From: Odontocerum albicorne
Lineage: Eukaryota > Arthropoda > Insecta > Trichoptera > Odontoceridae
Length of the DNA stretch: 64,000 nucleotides
Assembly: GCA_949825065.1 (NCBI GenBank)
Contig: OX463855.1
Coordinates: forward strand, 37,292,144-37,356,143
Direction of reading: 5' to 3'
The position numbers were made by a program, and so were the translations under genes. Of this stretch, positions 43,815 to 54,463 are shown piece by piece. Below the pieces are notes generated by a model that saw only the letters and a list, made by a program, of their open reading frames with translations, did not search any database and was not told where the DNA came from. Within the stretch, counting starts at the first letter, position 1, and every line of letters begins with the position of its first letter.

Positions 43815-45246
43815 TTTCCTTAAATTGGATTCCGAGGATAATCATCAATAGTTCAAGTTCCAGACACAGTAGAGGATCCCTAGACTCAGAATTGAGTTCA
43901 CGATAAAGAATATTGTGCAAACTGGCCTATATACCAGTATACATTTATACATTTGTCCTTAAATTGGACTCATACTCCGGGGAGAATCATCAATAGTTCA
44001 AGTTCCAGACACAGTAGAGGACCACAAGACTCAGTATTGAGTTCACGATAAAGAATATTGAGCCAACTGGTATATACATTTGTCCTTAAATTGGACTCAT
44101 ACTCCGGGGATAATCATCAATAGTTCAAGTTCCAGACACAGTAGAGGATCACGAGGCTCAGAATTGAGTTCACGATAAAGAATATTGAGCCAACTGGTAT
44201 ATACATTTGTCCTTAAATTGGACTCATACTCCGGGGATAATCATCAATAGTTCAAGTTCCAGACACAGTAGAGGATCACTAGCCTCAGAATTGAGTTCAC
44301 GATAGAGAATATTGAGCCAACTGGTCTATACATTTGTCCTTAAATTGGACTCATACTCCGGGGATAATCATCAATAGTTCAAGTTCCAGACACAGTAGAG
44401 GAACACAAGACTCAGAATTGAGTTCACGATAAAGAATATTGAGCCAACTGGTATATACATTTGTCCTTAAATTGGACTCATACTCCGGGGATAATCATCA
44501 ATAGTTCAAGTTCCAGACACAGTAGAGGACCACAAGACTCAGAATTGAGTTCACGATAAAGAATATTGAGCCAACTGGTATATACATGTGTCCTTAAATT
44601 GGATTCATACTCCGGGGATAATCATCAATAGTTCAAGTTCCAGATACAGTAGAGGATCACTAGACTCAGAATTGAGTTCACGATAAAGAATATTGTGTAA
44701 ACTGGCCTATAGACTAGTATACATTTATACATTTGTCCTTAAATTGGACTCATACTCCGGGGATAATCATCAATATTTCAAGTTCCAGACACAGTAGAGG
44801 ATCACGAGGCTCAGAATTGAGTTCACGATAAAGAATATTGAGCAAACTGGTCTATACATTTGTCCTTAAATTGGACTCATCCTCCGGGGGTAATCATCAA
44901 TAGTTCAAGTTCCAGACACAGTAGAGAACCACTAGACTCAGAATTGAGTTCACGATAAAGAATATTGAGCAAACTGGTATATACATTTGTCCTTAAATTG
45001 GACTCATACTCCGGGGAAAATTATCAATAGTTCAAGTTCCAGGCACAGTAGAGGACCACAAGACTCAGAATTGAGTTCACGATAAAGAATATTGAGTCAA
45101 CTGGTATATACATTTGTCCTTAAATTGGACTCATACTCCGGGGATAATCATCAATAGTTCAAGTTCCAGACACAGTAGAGGACCACAAGACTCAGAATTG
45201 AGTTCACGATAAAGAATATTAAGCAAACTGGTCTATACATTTGTCT
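43815..45246. repeat. ~127-bp satellite, about 11 units
   Basis: TCCTTAAATTGGACTCATAC starts near 43954, 44082, 44209, 44337, 44464, 44591, 44738, 44859, 44990 and 45118, with a first unit at 43815. Units contain GGGGATAATCATCAATAGTT, CAAGTTCCAGACACAGTAGA, CTCAGAATTGAGTTCACGAT and AAAGAATATTGAGC. Two units, six apart (ending near 43950 and 44735), carry an extra ~20 bp (CTAGTATACATTTATAC). Units are very alike. A minus-strand frame over the left edge is incidental. Confidence 0.95.
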
Positions 45247-45715
45247 TTTTTCTAATACATTTGATTACTCTCTCCTTCTGGGTTTGTTTAATTAACAATG
45301 CTTGTAAACACATCTTGTAAACAATATGGCTGCTAATGCACCATCCCGCCTGAACCTAGTGTTTCTCCCTCGACTGAAATTCTCCTTGTATATATTTTTT
45401 AGGGTAATACCAGCTTCGAGCTTTAGGCCCTCCCTTTATTTTGTAAACAATGAGATGCTGTTTTGCTTTTCTTTTAAGGTTGTTTACTTCGCAGGAAAGA
45501 TTTAAAAAAAATATATCTCGACCCTCTCTGTGAACATTCCTAAAGTAGACATTTGCATACAAATTCTTCCGCATAGAGCTTTTATATTTTTCAATTTTAA
45601 ATTAAGAGATAAAACTTTATTACAGAAGGGTCAAGTAACTCTTGATAATTTTCTTTAAGTAATATTTTATGTAGAGTTAAATATTTTATGTTAGTTTAAA
45701 AAATAATTACTAAAA
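45247..45715. other. No recognised gene
   Basis: A 72-codon minus-strand frame at 45356-45574 (basic, starting MRKNLYANVYFRNVHREGRD) has no recognised domain. The rest is AT-rich. Confidence 0.4.
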
Positions 45716-45717
45716 GG

Positions 45718-45990
45718 TGTCTAATGAATGCTGTAGAAATGCACTGAGAAGAACATATAGGATAACGTTGTATGACAGAAAAAGGAATGAAATGATTAGA
45801 GATGAATATGTGAACTAACGTATGATGTGTTGAGTACGATGAAGAAGAGCACTTCGAGATGGTTTGGACGTATAGAACAAATAAATGATTAAATACTAAC
45901 AAATGTACAGTGCAAATGTGAATGGTCGATTTGGTAGAGGAAGACCAAGAAACGTACGGTTGAACCAACTGAATGATATTTTGAAAGTAA
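45718..45990 (+). pseudogene. LINE-B C-terminal remnant
   Basis: AATGCTGTAGAAATGCACTG (NAVEMH), then GGAATGAAATGATTAGAGAT (NEMIRD), ATGGTTTGGACGTATAGAAC (MVWTYRT, family RWFGHVER) and GGTAGAGGAAGACCAAGAAA (GRGRPRN), QLNDILKVRK. Matches the 5.6-kb copy in order. Several frameshifts. Confidence 0.7.
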
Positions 45991-45994
45991 GAAA

Positions 45995-46085
45995 ATAAGA
46001 AATTCTAATTTGATTTATCAAACACTGTTTAGTCTACATTTTGTAACGGTATAACCCTACCGGTTTCATTTCCATCGCTATTCTG
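45995..46085. repeat. Rep-K fragment
   Basis: ATCAAACACTGTTTAGTCTA and GTAACGGTATAACCCTACCG, GTTTCA match 56.11-56.16 kb. Confidence 0.65.
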
Positions 46086-46409
46086 CGACATTTTATTCTC
46101 GTTTTATTACCCGTGATTATTATAAATAAATCTAGATAGATTTAAAAAAAATATTACCTGTTCAGTAACTGTCAAAACTAGAAAAACAGAACACACTCTT
46201 CGCCCACCCAGCCTAAAATATTTACTATTTTGGCCGTTTACAAAAAATATTTGCCGACTGTTTGTATAAGTTATATGGACTTGTAATTTTGGATTTTAGA
46301 AACCTAAAATGATCGCTGTTCTCTTTTCGTAAAGCAATTATAGACATCCTTATTGTAAATTGTATCTTTTGGGGCAAACGTTGCAACAAACTAATATACT
46401 GTCCCATAA

Positions 46410-46985
46410 AATTGCATACATAATTTTACACTGTGCCATTAATTTGAACTCACTGCAGGAATTTATCAAACCACGCATTCGTGAGAAATTTAAGCACTTA
46501 CATGAATACATGGAGAGACAGAGTATGATACAATATGGAATGAATTGATTAAGGGTGAATGTCAACTTAAGGTTGGGGTGTTTTTTTTAACCTGTACACC
46601 GCGTTAAAAATCAAATTCCACGAATCCTGTGCGCGGCACAATTTCGGCGTTTTTTAATTTCTAAGTTTAAACGCGTATTTTGTTTAGAACCACTGATATT
46701 TGATTACACCACCAAGTAAACATGACATTCAAGTAATTTTCTGATAATAAATAATAGTCATTACTCTTAAGGAGACTCATTAAATAAAGGAGATAAACAT
46801 TACGTAAAACACACAAAGGAATGCTACAGATAGATCAGATCACAGGCGTTTGTGCTTCCCGCGAGGAACACGTTAAAGATGAATAAAGAATTCTAATAAA
46901 ACAAATATATAGTACAAATGTGAGTTAAATGATTGGTATAGAAAGACCAGATCAAGTGAAGATATTTTTAAAGAAGAAATGTTAT
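46410..46985 (+). pseudogene. LINE-B remnant split by a TTAA element
   Basis: Left part: a HLHEYMERQSMIQYGMN-type frame and GAATGAATTGATTAAGGGTG (NELIKGEC). Right part (46876-46985): GATGAATAAAGAATTCTAAT (MNKEF), AAATGTGAGTTAAATGATTG and GAAAGACCAGATCAAGTGAA. Both ends match consecutive LINE-B regions, though some sequence between them is lost besides the insertion. Confidence 0.55.
46591..46872. mobile_element. Putative piggyBac-like MITE (282 bp)
   Basis: TTAA at 46587-46590 and 46873-46876. Ends CCTGTACACCGCG and, inward from the right, CGTGTTCCTCGCG agree at 9 of 13 positions. The size is near the 285-bp element at 6.9 kb, but the interior differs. Non-coding. Confidence 0.55.
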
Positions 46986-47195
46986 GTTATTTGTCGTCGT
47001 TGCCGGGCTTCGCAGTCGAGGATCCCCTCGCCACTCCAATGCCAGTCTTGAACCGTTCTCCCACGTCGATCGTGTGATCTTCTGTGAGAGCACAACAGCC
47101 CGATCCTGGATGCGCACTCCCTCCCTCAAATGCCACAGACATATCGACCCTGCTGAGCCACCTGGCCATGTTGACGCATGTTCGTAGCGCGCAGA
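46986..47195 (-). other. GC-rich island with opposed open frames, unassigned
   Basis: 46984-47187 is open on the plus strand (67 codons) and 46987-47169 on the minus strand (60 codons, starting MARWLSRVDMSVAFEGGSAH). GC is much higher than the flanks. No domain recognised; a scrap of a transposon ORF is possible. Confidence 0.3.
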
Positions 47196-47197
47196 TA

Positions 47198-47300
47198 TAT
47201 TATTTATAGTTAAGGCATTAACATTGTGGAGGTTTAAAGACAGTGTAATTTATTTTATCAAACACTGTTTATTCCATATGAAAAAAAGTATAACCCATTT
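47198..47300. repeat. Rep-K fragment with its upstream block
   Basis: TATAGTTAAGGCATTAACAT, GGTTTAAAGACAGTGTAATT and ATCAAACACTGTTTATTCCA match 56.05-56.13 kb nearly base for base. Confidence 0.75.
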
Positions 47301-47870
47301 TCGTAAAAAAAATTATACAAAATATTCTCACTAATATTGAACAGAAATACGCAAAAATGCTTTATTTATTCAAGTATACGGCAGACAAAATATTGGGTCG
47401 GCAGGTACGAGTATAGTTGATTCATTGTATTAACCTGGCGTGAACCTTCCCTTAGGCCTCTTCCATTTCATTACCGAATCACAATAAATTCATTACATTT
47501 CGACACCGCAGACCTCCTTACAAGCTGCAGGTGGATTCTTGGAGTAAGCGTATACTTCATTCTATAGAGATAAATGGATTAGCAAATACATTTTTACATT
47601 TCTGTATTTATTTTTGATATTAAATTGTTATTCGGTATTTCTATGATTCATTCAAATTGAACACCTCAACATAAATGAATTTAGCATACTAACATGTTGA
47701 AAAATGAAACCGGGGGATAATATTGTCTCGAACCCATAAAATTGAGCCTTCTGGTAAACAACCAGTGGAGTAAGCTTGTTACAGTTCGCCATCGTACTTG
47801 TTTGAAATACTACCGCACGTGGTCAAGCGACAAAACTCACTTACGTCTGGTTCTTGTCAGTTGGTTTGAC
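47301..47870. other. No recognised features
   Basis: Unique AT-rich DNA with a 65-codon frame (47742 on) that runs into the TTAA element. No motif. Confidence 0.4.
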
Positions 47871-47874
47871 TTAA

Positions 47875-48761
47875 GAGGATATTCTACTCTAGAAATTAGA
47901 AAGAAAAAAATATTTTTTTTCGCATATTTTAAAGTTTAAGAATGTATATATGTGTTTACATCTTTAAAAATGTGTTCAATATTCTTAAAGTTTAGATCTT
48001 TAAAAATGTGTTCTCAAAAAATAATTTAAAAAATCTCAATATATACGAAGTTATAGCTATAAATGAGGCAGGAATTACGCCGCACCGGTATGACTCGGAC
48101 AATAATCTCAAAACTTTAAACGCGTTATTCTCGAAACTACTTTTTTCGACCTGGTCGACATAAAATCTCAAGTTGTATTCAACCGATTGCCTTCAAATTA
48201 AGTATAAAACTTAAATATATGTTTTTATATCGTTCCAACCTTGAAAAATTCAAAAAAAAAATTTACTCTTTTAAAAATAAATTTATATTTGAAAAAAAAT
48301 TGTAAAAAAAAAATTTTTTTCAGACATCAGCCGTTTTACGTTTATTTTCTCTTGTTCCTAAATGTTCCTAACAAAGCTATTTTAAAACAAAAAATAAAAA
48401 AAAAGGATACAAAAATTGAACTTTTTCAGACAGCCGCCATCTTACGATTTTTATGTTTTTGGTACCAACTATAGAGACATTATTTTTTATTAAGAAACTG
48501 TGTACAATTTTTGTTTTAAATTTACAAACGAGCTTCAATCATGTCGATCAGTTTACACTCTTTTTTTACGACAAGATACGAAGATACTCGTATAACAGCT
48601 GATAATATCTTGAATTTAAAAAAAAATCTAAATTTTTTTTGTACATTCTCAAATCATCAATAAGCAAACTGTAAAAAAATGCACGTGAAAAACATTTTTA
48701 ACTTTTTTTATTAAGTCTAAAAAAATGCCCGAAATTCACGCCTCTTAAGTAGAATGCCCCC
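47875..48761. mobile_element. TTAA-flanked dispersed element, copy 2 (887 bp)
   Basis: TTAA at 47871-47874 and 48762-48765. Left end GAGGATATTCTACTCTAGAA; right end, inward, GGGGGCATTCTACTTAAGAG, agreeing over most of the first 16 bases. The first ~370 bp match 25.32-25.64 kb. Inside are A/T runs and no transposase. Inverted ends plus TTAA suggest a piggyBac-like MITE; the internal length makes it the largest of these. Confidence 0.65.
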
Positions 48762-48765
48762 TTAA

Positions 48766-49438
48766 CTCATTCATGGAATTCGGACTAATTGAAATTGATT
48801 TTTTGACAAAATGAACGTATATATAATATATACTGGCACAAAAATTACCTAACCTTAATTTTATGTATTTTAAGATAACTAACAAACATCCCGCCACTTA
48901 ATATGGCTTGCATAAAATGAATATTTTGCACAACTGATTTCAACTATGAAATACTCCTTTAACTGGATTGATATATTAACATAGGGATGAAGAACCTGCA
49001 ACATTTTGAATAAATTCAAATTATACACTGTAACAATTTATAATTAACTTATATACTCGGGAAAAACTTGGCAGTCATTCAGCTGTGTAGAAATCCTAAA
49101 ATAATGCATTGCCAAAGTTGTAGGATCATTAGACATTGATAGAGTTTCACAGTATAAACAATCGCACATCTTAAGGAAAACTATTCATGTTCTAAGTATT
49201 AAAATTCATTCCTAAAAAAGCAGTAACTACAAAGTGGCCAATAGTTAGGTTCACTTAAAAATTGACAAAATGTTTCCATTAAATATTTTTGTTCATCATT
49301 TTATTCATCACTATAAATTATTACGAAAATAAATCGTTAACCACAATAATTTATATATTGATTATTGATCTTAAACCCAATTTTATCACGTTTAATTTTT
49401 TTCCATATTTTGATGTTAATTGACAACCTTCGTGTTCT
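48766..49438. other. No recognised features
   Basis: AT-rich unique DNA. No motif, tRNA box or known repeat. Confidence 0.45.
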
Positions 49439-49439
49439 A

Positions 49440-49570
49440 ATTGGCAAGATGCCTGGTTTCCACTAACGGTCTCTAAACATATTTCTTGTTGGGTCGAAGA
49501 GATTGCCACTTGACAATAAAACTTCCACTTGCAAAGCTACTGTTTACAATAATATAATTCAATACAAATA
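49440..49570 (+). mobile_element. SINE, 5'-truncated or decayed
   Basis: TCTAATTGGCAAGATGCCTG (A-box region), ACTAACGGTCTCTAAACATA, GTTGGGTCGAAGAGATTGCC and GACAATAAAACTTCC give body and tail of the SINE family; the B-box block is missing. Confidence 0.6.
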
Positions 49571-50042
49571 AGTACGATACAAAAAAAAAACACTTTTTGT
49601 AGGTTTACCTTACATGTGAAACCAGCCCCTTTTTATTTTGTATTGAATTTTACTGCACGAACGGAACATTGTTTACAATGCACTTATTGCATTCTCGCTG
49701 CCGATGATGATATTATCTCTAGTATATTTATTACTGCAGTAACCAGCGCGAAGGCAAAATCAATTTCCGAACCGGAGACCATTGCATTTATTACCTATGC
49801 GAGTTTCAATCGCAAGATATTGAATTAAATAGAAAGAAAAATTGTAACTGCGGAATTCTTCCATTAATGCTTCTTCCAAATACAGTGGTCTTCAAACTTT
49901 TAAGACCTCCAGAACCTTCAGTGAAAAAAACAACGTTTGGGTAATTTTTATTTAAAGGTACCATGTATTTAAAGTGTGAATTTATATAATATAACATACG
50001 AGTACATACAATTAAATTAAATTTTAATCAAAATCAATATTT
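49571..50042. other. No recognised gene
   Basis: A 70-codon plus-strand frame at 49616-49828 (starting MKPAPFYFVLNFTARTEHCL) has a balanced composition but no domain I know. It could be host or TE remnant. Confidence 0.35.
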
Positions 50043-50043
50043 T

Positions 50044-50560
50044 ATCTTCTTCTTCTTCCTAGTGTTATGTCAGATCCCCTCAACGTTGACTATCACCTGA
50101 GAGTAGCCATCTTTGTCCCCGGCAGCCCGAAAAAGATCTCCAACGCTCCTTATACCAGTCCAATCACGTAAATTGCGGAGCCAGGAGACTTGCCTACTGC
50201 CAACACCTCTTTGACCCTCTATTTTGCCTTGGATGATCAGGTGCAGTAATTTGTACTTTGCTTCTCGAAGTACATGACCCAAATAGGACACCTTTCGGAT
50301 TCTGATATTAGTCAGCAACACTCTATCAACTTTGGCTTTTTGAAGAACCCTTGTGTTGCTGACCATATCCGTCCAGGGTATTCGTAGTATTCTCCGGTGC
50401 ATCCACATTTCGAATGCTTCCAGTCGGTTCATACTACCCACTTTGAGGGTCCATGATTCCACTCCATACAATAACACTGACCAAACGTAGTATTTGACTA
50501 ACCGTTGTCGAAGTTTCAAGTTTAGACTATCATCGCAGAATACGCTTCTCAATACTTTAT
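50044..50560 (-). pseudogene. LINE-A ORF2 C-terminal fragment, best-preserved copy
   Basis: Open minus-strand frame 50070-50552 (160 residues): MRSVFCDDSLNLKLRQRLVK, YYVWSVLLYGVESWTLKVGS, MNRLEAFEMWMHRRILRIPW, TDMVSNTRVLQKAKVDRVLL, TNIRIRKVSYLGHVLREAKY, GVGSRQVSWLRNLRDWTGIR, SVGDLFRAAGDKDGYSQVIV. The tail CTTCTTCTTCCTAG (GAA on the sense strand) follows. LLYGVESWTL is the conserved end of the reverse transcriptase domain and LGHVLR the tail motif. No internal stop. The element is truncated at 50560, so it cannot be autonomous. Confidence 0.9.
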
Positions 50561-50604
50561 AGCTAACTTCAATTTTTTATTACATTTTTAACACTTAAGC
50601 AGAG

Positions 50605-50705
50605 TTATTGATACCTGGCAATCTCTTCCAACCAATCAGAAAGGCATTAAAGAGGCTAAGTGAATATCAGACAAGAATCCTTTTTTTATATCTGTGTTTT
50701 TATTT
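50605..50705 (-). mobile_element. SINE body and tail fragment
   Basis: Reversed: GATTCTTGTCTGATATTCAC, TTAGCCTCTTTAATGCCTTT, CTGATTGGTTGGAAGAGATT, GCCAGGTATCAA. Head lost and tail shortened. Confidence 0.65.
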
Positions 50706-50789
50706 ACAACGGGAATCAAAACAACACAGAGGCGTTTTACCGACTAATTTTAATTTTAACCCATATAGTGCGGCAAGTTCATAGAAAAT

Positions 50790-51525
50790 TTGAAAAGTTT
50801 GTTACTTGGATGTTACAGAGGAACTGGACAAATTACAGCGTATTCAAAATGTGTGTCTAAGATTTATTTTCAACCTACGAAAGTACGATCATATAACTTC
50901 ATACTAGAAGGCATTGAACTGGTTGAATGTTAAAAATAGACGCCAAATTCACATACTGTATCTATTGTATAATATCCATAACTGTCCCGCCACCCCCTCT
51001 TATCTCGCCGAAAATTTTCAGCGTCTTTCCAATCATGGATTAGCGCTACGCTCAAACAGAGATTGTCTAATTTGCCTTTCCAGTTCACCGCTCCTCTTTT
51101 TTTTACATCATCCTTAACTGTCCATGCAGTGAGACTCTGGAATCAGTTACAAACCAATATAAGACTTACTCCGTCCTTGGCATGCTTTAAGAAGCGACTG
51201 AAAAAACTCTTAATTTCTACTCAGTAAAATAACGTGTTTTATTCCTGATTTTTCTTTTCCTTTCCTCTCCACCATCCCTTCCTTTCCTTTTGATTGATGA
51301 TATCTCACTTTATATGCTCGGGTGATTTTCCGTCTTTGTGGGGTTCGTGGGCATATGCTCACGTATGTGTTTATGGATTTCGTGGGTATGGATAGTCATT
51401 TGAATGATTTATATGAACACGTAACTTGCTTCATTTACATTTGTCTGGTTGGTTGGAAGAGATTGCCGCCTGGCAATAATCTCGCCAGATTGTATTTGCA
51501 ATAAAAGTATAAATAAATAAATTTT
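50790..51525 (+). pseudogene. LINE-F 3' end, second plus-strand copy
   Basis: Across a frameshift: TEELDKLQRIQNVCLRFIFN, LRKYDHITS, a stop (TAG), then MNWLNVKNRRQIHILYLLYN, PSYLAENFQRLSNHGLALRS, NRDCLICLSSSPLLFF, AVRLWNQLQTNIRLTPSLAC, FKKRLKKLLIST. The 3' UTR ends with GGTTGGTTGGAAGAGATTGC, CGCCTGGCAATAATCTCGCC, AGATTGTATTTGCAATAAAA and AAATAAATAAA. Best copy of the full 3' tail. Confidence 0.88.
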
Positions 51526-52478
51526 CAAATAAATCAATTAACAGGGGGAATTCTTTGATTATCTTTTTTATGACGTTTAGATTAATTAGCAAATTGTCTG
51601 ATTTTTTACCGTAATTCAATTTTTTTTTATTACGTTTTAAAAATATACGAGTATTATTCTGAACTAGTACAATATCGATCATTATTTTATATAAAAATAC
51701 TTGTATTTCCAAAACCTGGTCAACCAATCATCCAGTAACAGCTGGTGATGGCCGATAAATTGGACAGTCAATATTGGCAAAAGGTATTAAATATGCCTCG
51801 GGGTTTTATAAATATGCACTTTCTACCTGGGTCATTATTGATTCATAGTTATCTTAATATTAATTCAAATATCAGAGACAGAAATGACAGTGCCAGTTAT
51901 TTGCTGGAAAGTGAATGTATAAGTGACTCTTATGATTAATAAAATTAAAAAACACAGATTATCAAGGCGTTATATGATCATCGTTTTTTTTTACTTTCAT
52001 TATTGCAAAAACTGAAATCCGGTTAAATCAGATTGCAAGATCTAGAAGAAGAAGAAGAATATTGCAAAATTTCAACACAGGCATATTTATAAAACCACTG
52101 AGGTCCAAAAGTTTGCTGCCCGAAAAAGTTAGATTGTGTATGGACAGATACTACTCCAGCCTCGCTAATTCACTGCATACTAGTTAAAATTAAATACCTC
52201 TATTCCCAATAGTTTATCAACTAGAGTCGATAGAAGACGTGTTGTTTCGTTATATTCTGAAAGGTTAAAAAAAATAATATCTCACGATTATCTAGTTTCA
52301 AGTATCAAGAAGAAATTAAAGAACATTTAGATGTGGATATCATTTAATTTCTTAAGCAATTTTTCAATTTTTTTAAATAATTTTGAGAACCGCACTGCAT
52401 TAAATGCATAACATTTTTTACTGGTGTAGGGGTTCCTTTTTAATTTGTTGAGCACTTACTACCAGCTTTTATTCATTA
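51526..52478. other. No recognised gene
   Basis: A 64-codon plus-strand frame at 51745-51939 (starting MMADKLDSQYWQKVLNMPRG) and AT-rich DNA. GATCTAGAAGAAGAAGAAG near 52040 may be an isolated LINE GAA tail. No assignment. Confidence 0.4.
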
Positions 52479-52479
52479 T

Positions 52480-52998
52480 TATTATTTATTTTTTTTCTTC
52501 TCAAAACAGGTTTAGCCCAATCACATTGAAAAAATACAAGAAATGTTAACATCAAAAAATATATAATACATATATAAAATTAAAAATTACGTATATGCAT
52601 ACATACTCGTATATACACACATATATATCTAAAGTCACTTAAATATTGTACTTTCTAACGCGCTCAATCTTAGAAGAAAATTTACTTTTGTTTTTGGTAA
52701 TGTGATATGAAATATGTCAATATCCGAAGCAGTCCCGTTCAGAAGAGTTAAGGCCCTTCCAACAGGCATTGCGGCTGGAAGACCCGTTCTTGCGTGTGTT
52801 ATTGAGAACAGTTCTTGCCGGCGCAGTCTAGTGTAATTGTTAGGAACATTTAACGCTAATCTTTGTAGTAATGCTGGACAGCTCACAACTCCTCGAACGA
52901 GTTTGACAACGTATACCAGGAGAAGCAGATATCATCTTACGCTCAAGGAGTTATACCCGAGCATGCCCAGCAGAAGCTGAGTAGGATAAAGCCATGGT
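52480..52998 (-). pseudogene. LINE-E fragment with 3' UTR
   Basis: Minus strand: QLLLGMLGYNSLSVR, then a frameshift near 52930, LVRGVVSCPALLQRLALNVP, NNYTRLRRQELFSITHARTG, LPAAMPVGRALTLLNGTASD, IDIFHITLPKTKVNFLLRLS, stop, then the ACATTTCTTGTATTTTTTCA, ATGTGATTGGGCTAAACCTG UTR. Parallel to 34.1-34.7 kb. Confidence 0.85.
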
Positions 52999-53227
52999 TA
53001 TTGTTATAATGTGCATTGTAGTGTTTATGTGTTGTGTCGTGGGTTTTTTTATGTGTGAACATGATTTCCCATTTGTAATTTTTCTTTTATAAAATTTGGA
53101 CTCCTTTGAAGCCTTTCTTTTTTTCGTTCTTGCTGACAGTTAACTTGAGGTGGTACGAGTATATGTGGGTTTACTTTTTATTTGGTTTTCTGCCATACAT
53201 TTTGTTTTTTTTTTAATCTAGATTAAA

Positions 53228-53640
53228 GGGGTGTGAGCTGAAAGCCCCCCGATGTCCTTGCGGTCGGTCTCGCCCTACATTAGTGGGGTGTATCTCGGCC
53301 GGGGGAATGTTTGTGGGATGAGCCCGGACCTTTTAATGTCTTCTCTTTTCAATGTATTTTTCTGCCATGTATTAATTTTCCGTGTTTTTTTCTCTTCTTT
53401 TTATTCCACATGTGTTAGAGTATGGAATGAAAAACATCTGGTGTCCCCGTGGCTGGGCTCGCCCTATATGCATTGTGTGTATCTTTGTCGGGGAGATGTT
53501 ATTAAATGAGCCCAGACCTTTTGATAGCTTTTGTCTTTAATGAATTCTCTGCTATTTATGTGTTCTTGAAGTATATATAAATGTATTATGTACATACTAT
53601 GTTGATATCAATAAACCTATATTTATTTATTTATATTTAT
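53228..53640 (+). mobile_element. Rep-R, longest copy with two internal repeats
   Basis: Two ~200-bp direct repeats: the first (53228-53365) reads GGTGTGAGCTGAAAGCCCCC, GATGTCCTTGCGGTCGG, GTGGGGTGTATCTCGGCCGG, GATGAGCCCGGACCTTTTAA; the second (53425-53560) GAAAAACATCTGGTGTCCCC, GTGGCTGGGCTCGCC, GATGAGCCCAGACCTTTTGA. Ends ATAAACCTATATTTATTTAT. Only the second unit is present at 482-711. Probably the 3' UTR of an unidentified retrotransposon. Confidence 0.75.
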
Positions 53641-54094
53641 AAATAAATTAATAAATACCAGAATATAATAAAATATCACTTCTGTCAGGTCTAGTTGACT
53701 ATTAGAGAAAAGGTATTAAAATTTGACTGTGACATCGACTAACTATATGATGAAATTTGCCTTAACCTGCTGTAAATTATTCAAGTCGGAAACTTTTGAA
53801 GTTAAGTGGTATGTTGCATAGATTAATACTGAGCAACACAATTTCAGCCGATCTCATATCTTCTTCCCATTCATGCGGCATGTCTGCACATCAGATTTTT
53901 TAGGACCATAACAGGTTCAAACTCACTACTTGAACATAACAATATTAAAAAAAAACATTAAAATATAGAATAACTATTTTGTATGTTTACAAAAATTATC
54001 TATGAATTTGTAGCAGAAAACGCCAGACTTTTCTATGTCAACACAATAATTTGCCTCTTCTACGTCCATATACCTTATCATACAAAAGGGTTGT
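53641..54094. other. No recognised features
   Basis: AT-rich, unique. No motif or repeat seen. Confidence 0.45.
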
Positions 54095-54430
54095 GGCGGT
54101 CATCGAACCCACGAGTCGACCTTCGCACATTTTCACGATCCAAGACAAACAAGTACAAGGTTCACACGCCGGTCATTCAACTCACTACCGGGCGCGGAGC
54201 GCATTCCACGTTAGAGCGAGAGGGCTCTACATCTGTCGCGCCAAATCCCAAAATAAATTGTCACCTACACGACGCACGCAGCGTATTGTGAATGCAGAAA
54301 CGAGACGGTGGGATATCTTGCTCGCATTCCCGCTACACATTCAAGAATAGTATAAATACCTACGTTTACCAATAAAATGTCTCTCTTTCCGCATTGCGAT
54401 CTAAACGAGTTTTATTTATCAACAAATCGT
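54095..54430 (+). mobile_element. LTR-like fragment, plus-strand copy
   Basis: TGTGGCGGTCATCGAACCCA, GTCGACCTTCGCACATTTTC, GGGCGCGGAGCGCATTCCAC, GAGCGAGAGGGCTCTACATC, GCGTATTGTGAATGCAGAAA, then a TATA box (AGTATAAATACCTACG, about 54350), AATAAAATGTCTCTCTTTCC and GAGTTTTATTTATCAACAAA. Promoter followed shortly by a polyadenylation-type signal fits U3-R-U5 of an LTR. No neighbouring gag or pol and no clear primer-binding site, so probably a solo LTR. The two ~100-codon plus-strand frames here are not recognised proteins. Confidence 0.6.
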
Positions 54431-54463
54431 TATCATCATATACCTTTAAGGGACATATCCCTA

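Noticed and set aside
43815..45246. CRISPR-like array
   Set aside because: The ~127-bp units repeat over their whole length with no unique spacers, and the context is eukaryotic. The 29- and 30-bp arrays are also fully repetitive without spacers.
46984..47187. A small host gene in the GC-rich island
   Set aside because: Both strands are open over the same bases, no start or splice context stands out, and I recognise no domain. Left as unassigned.
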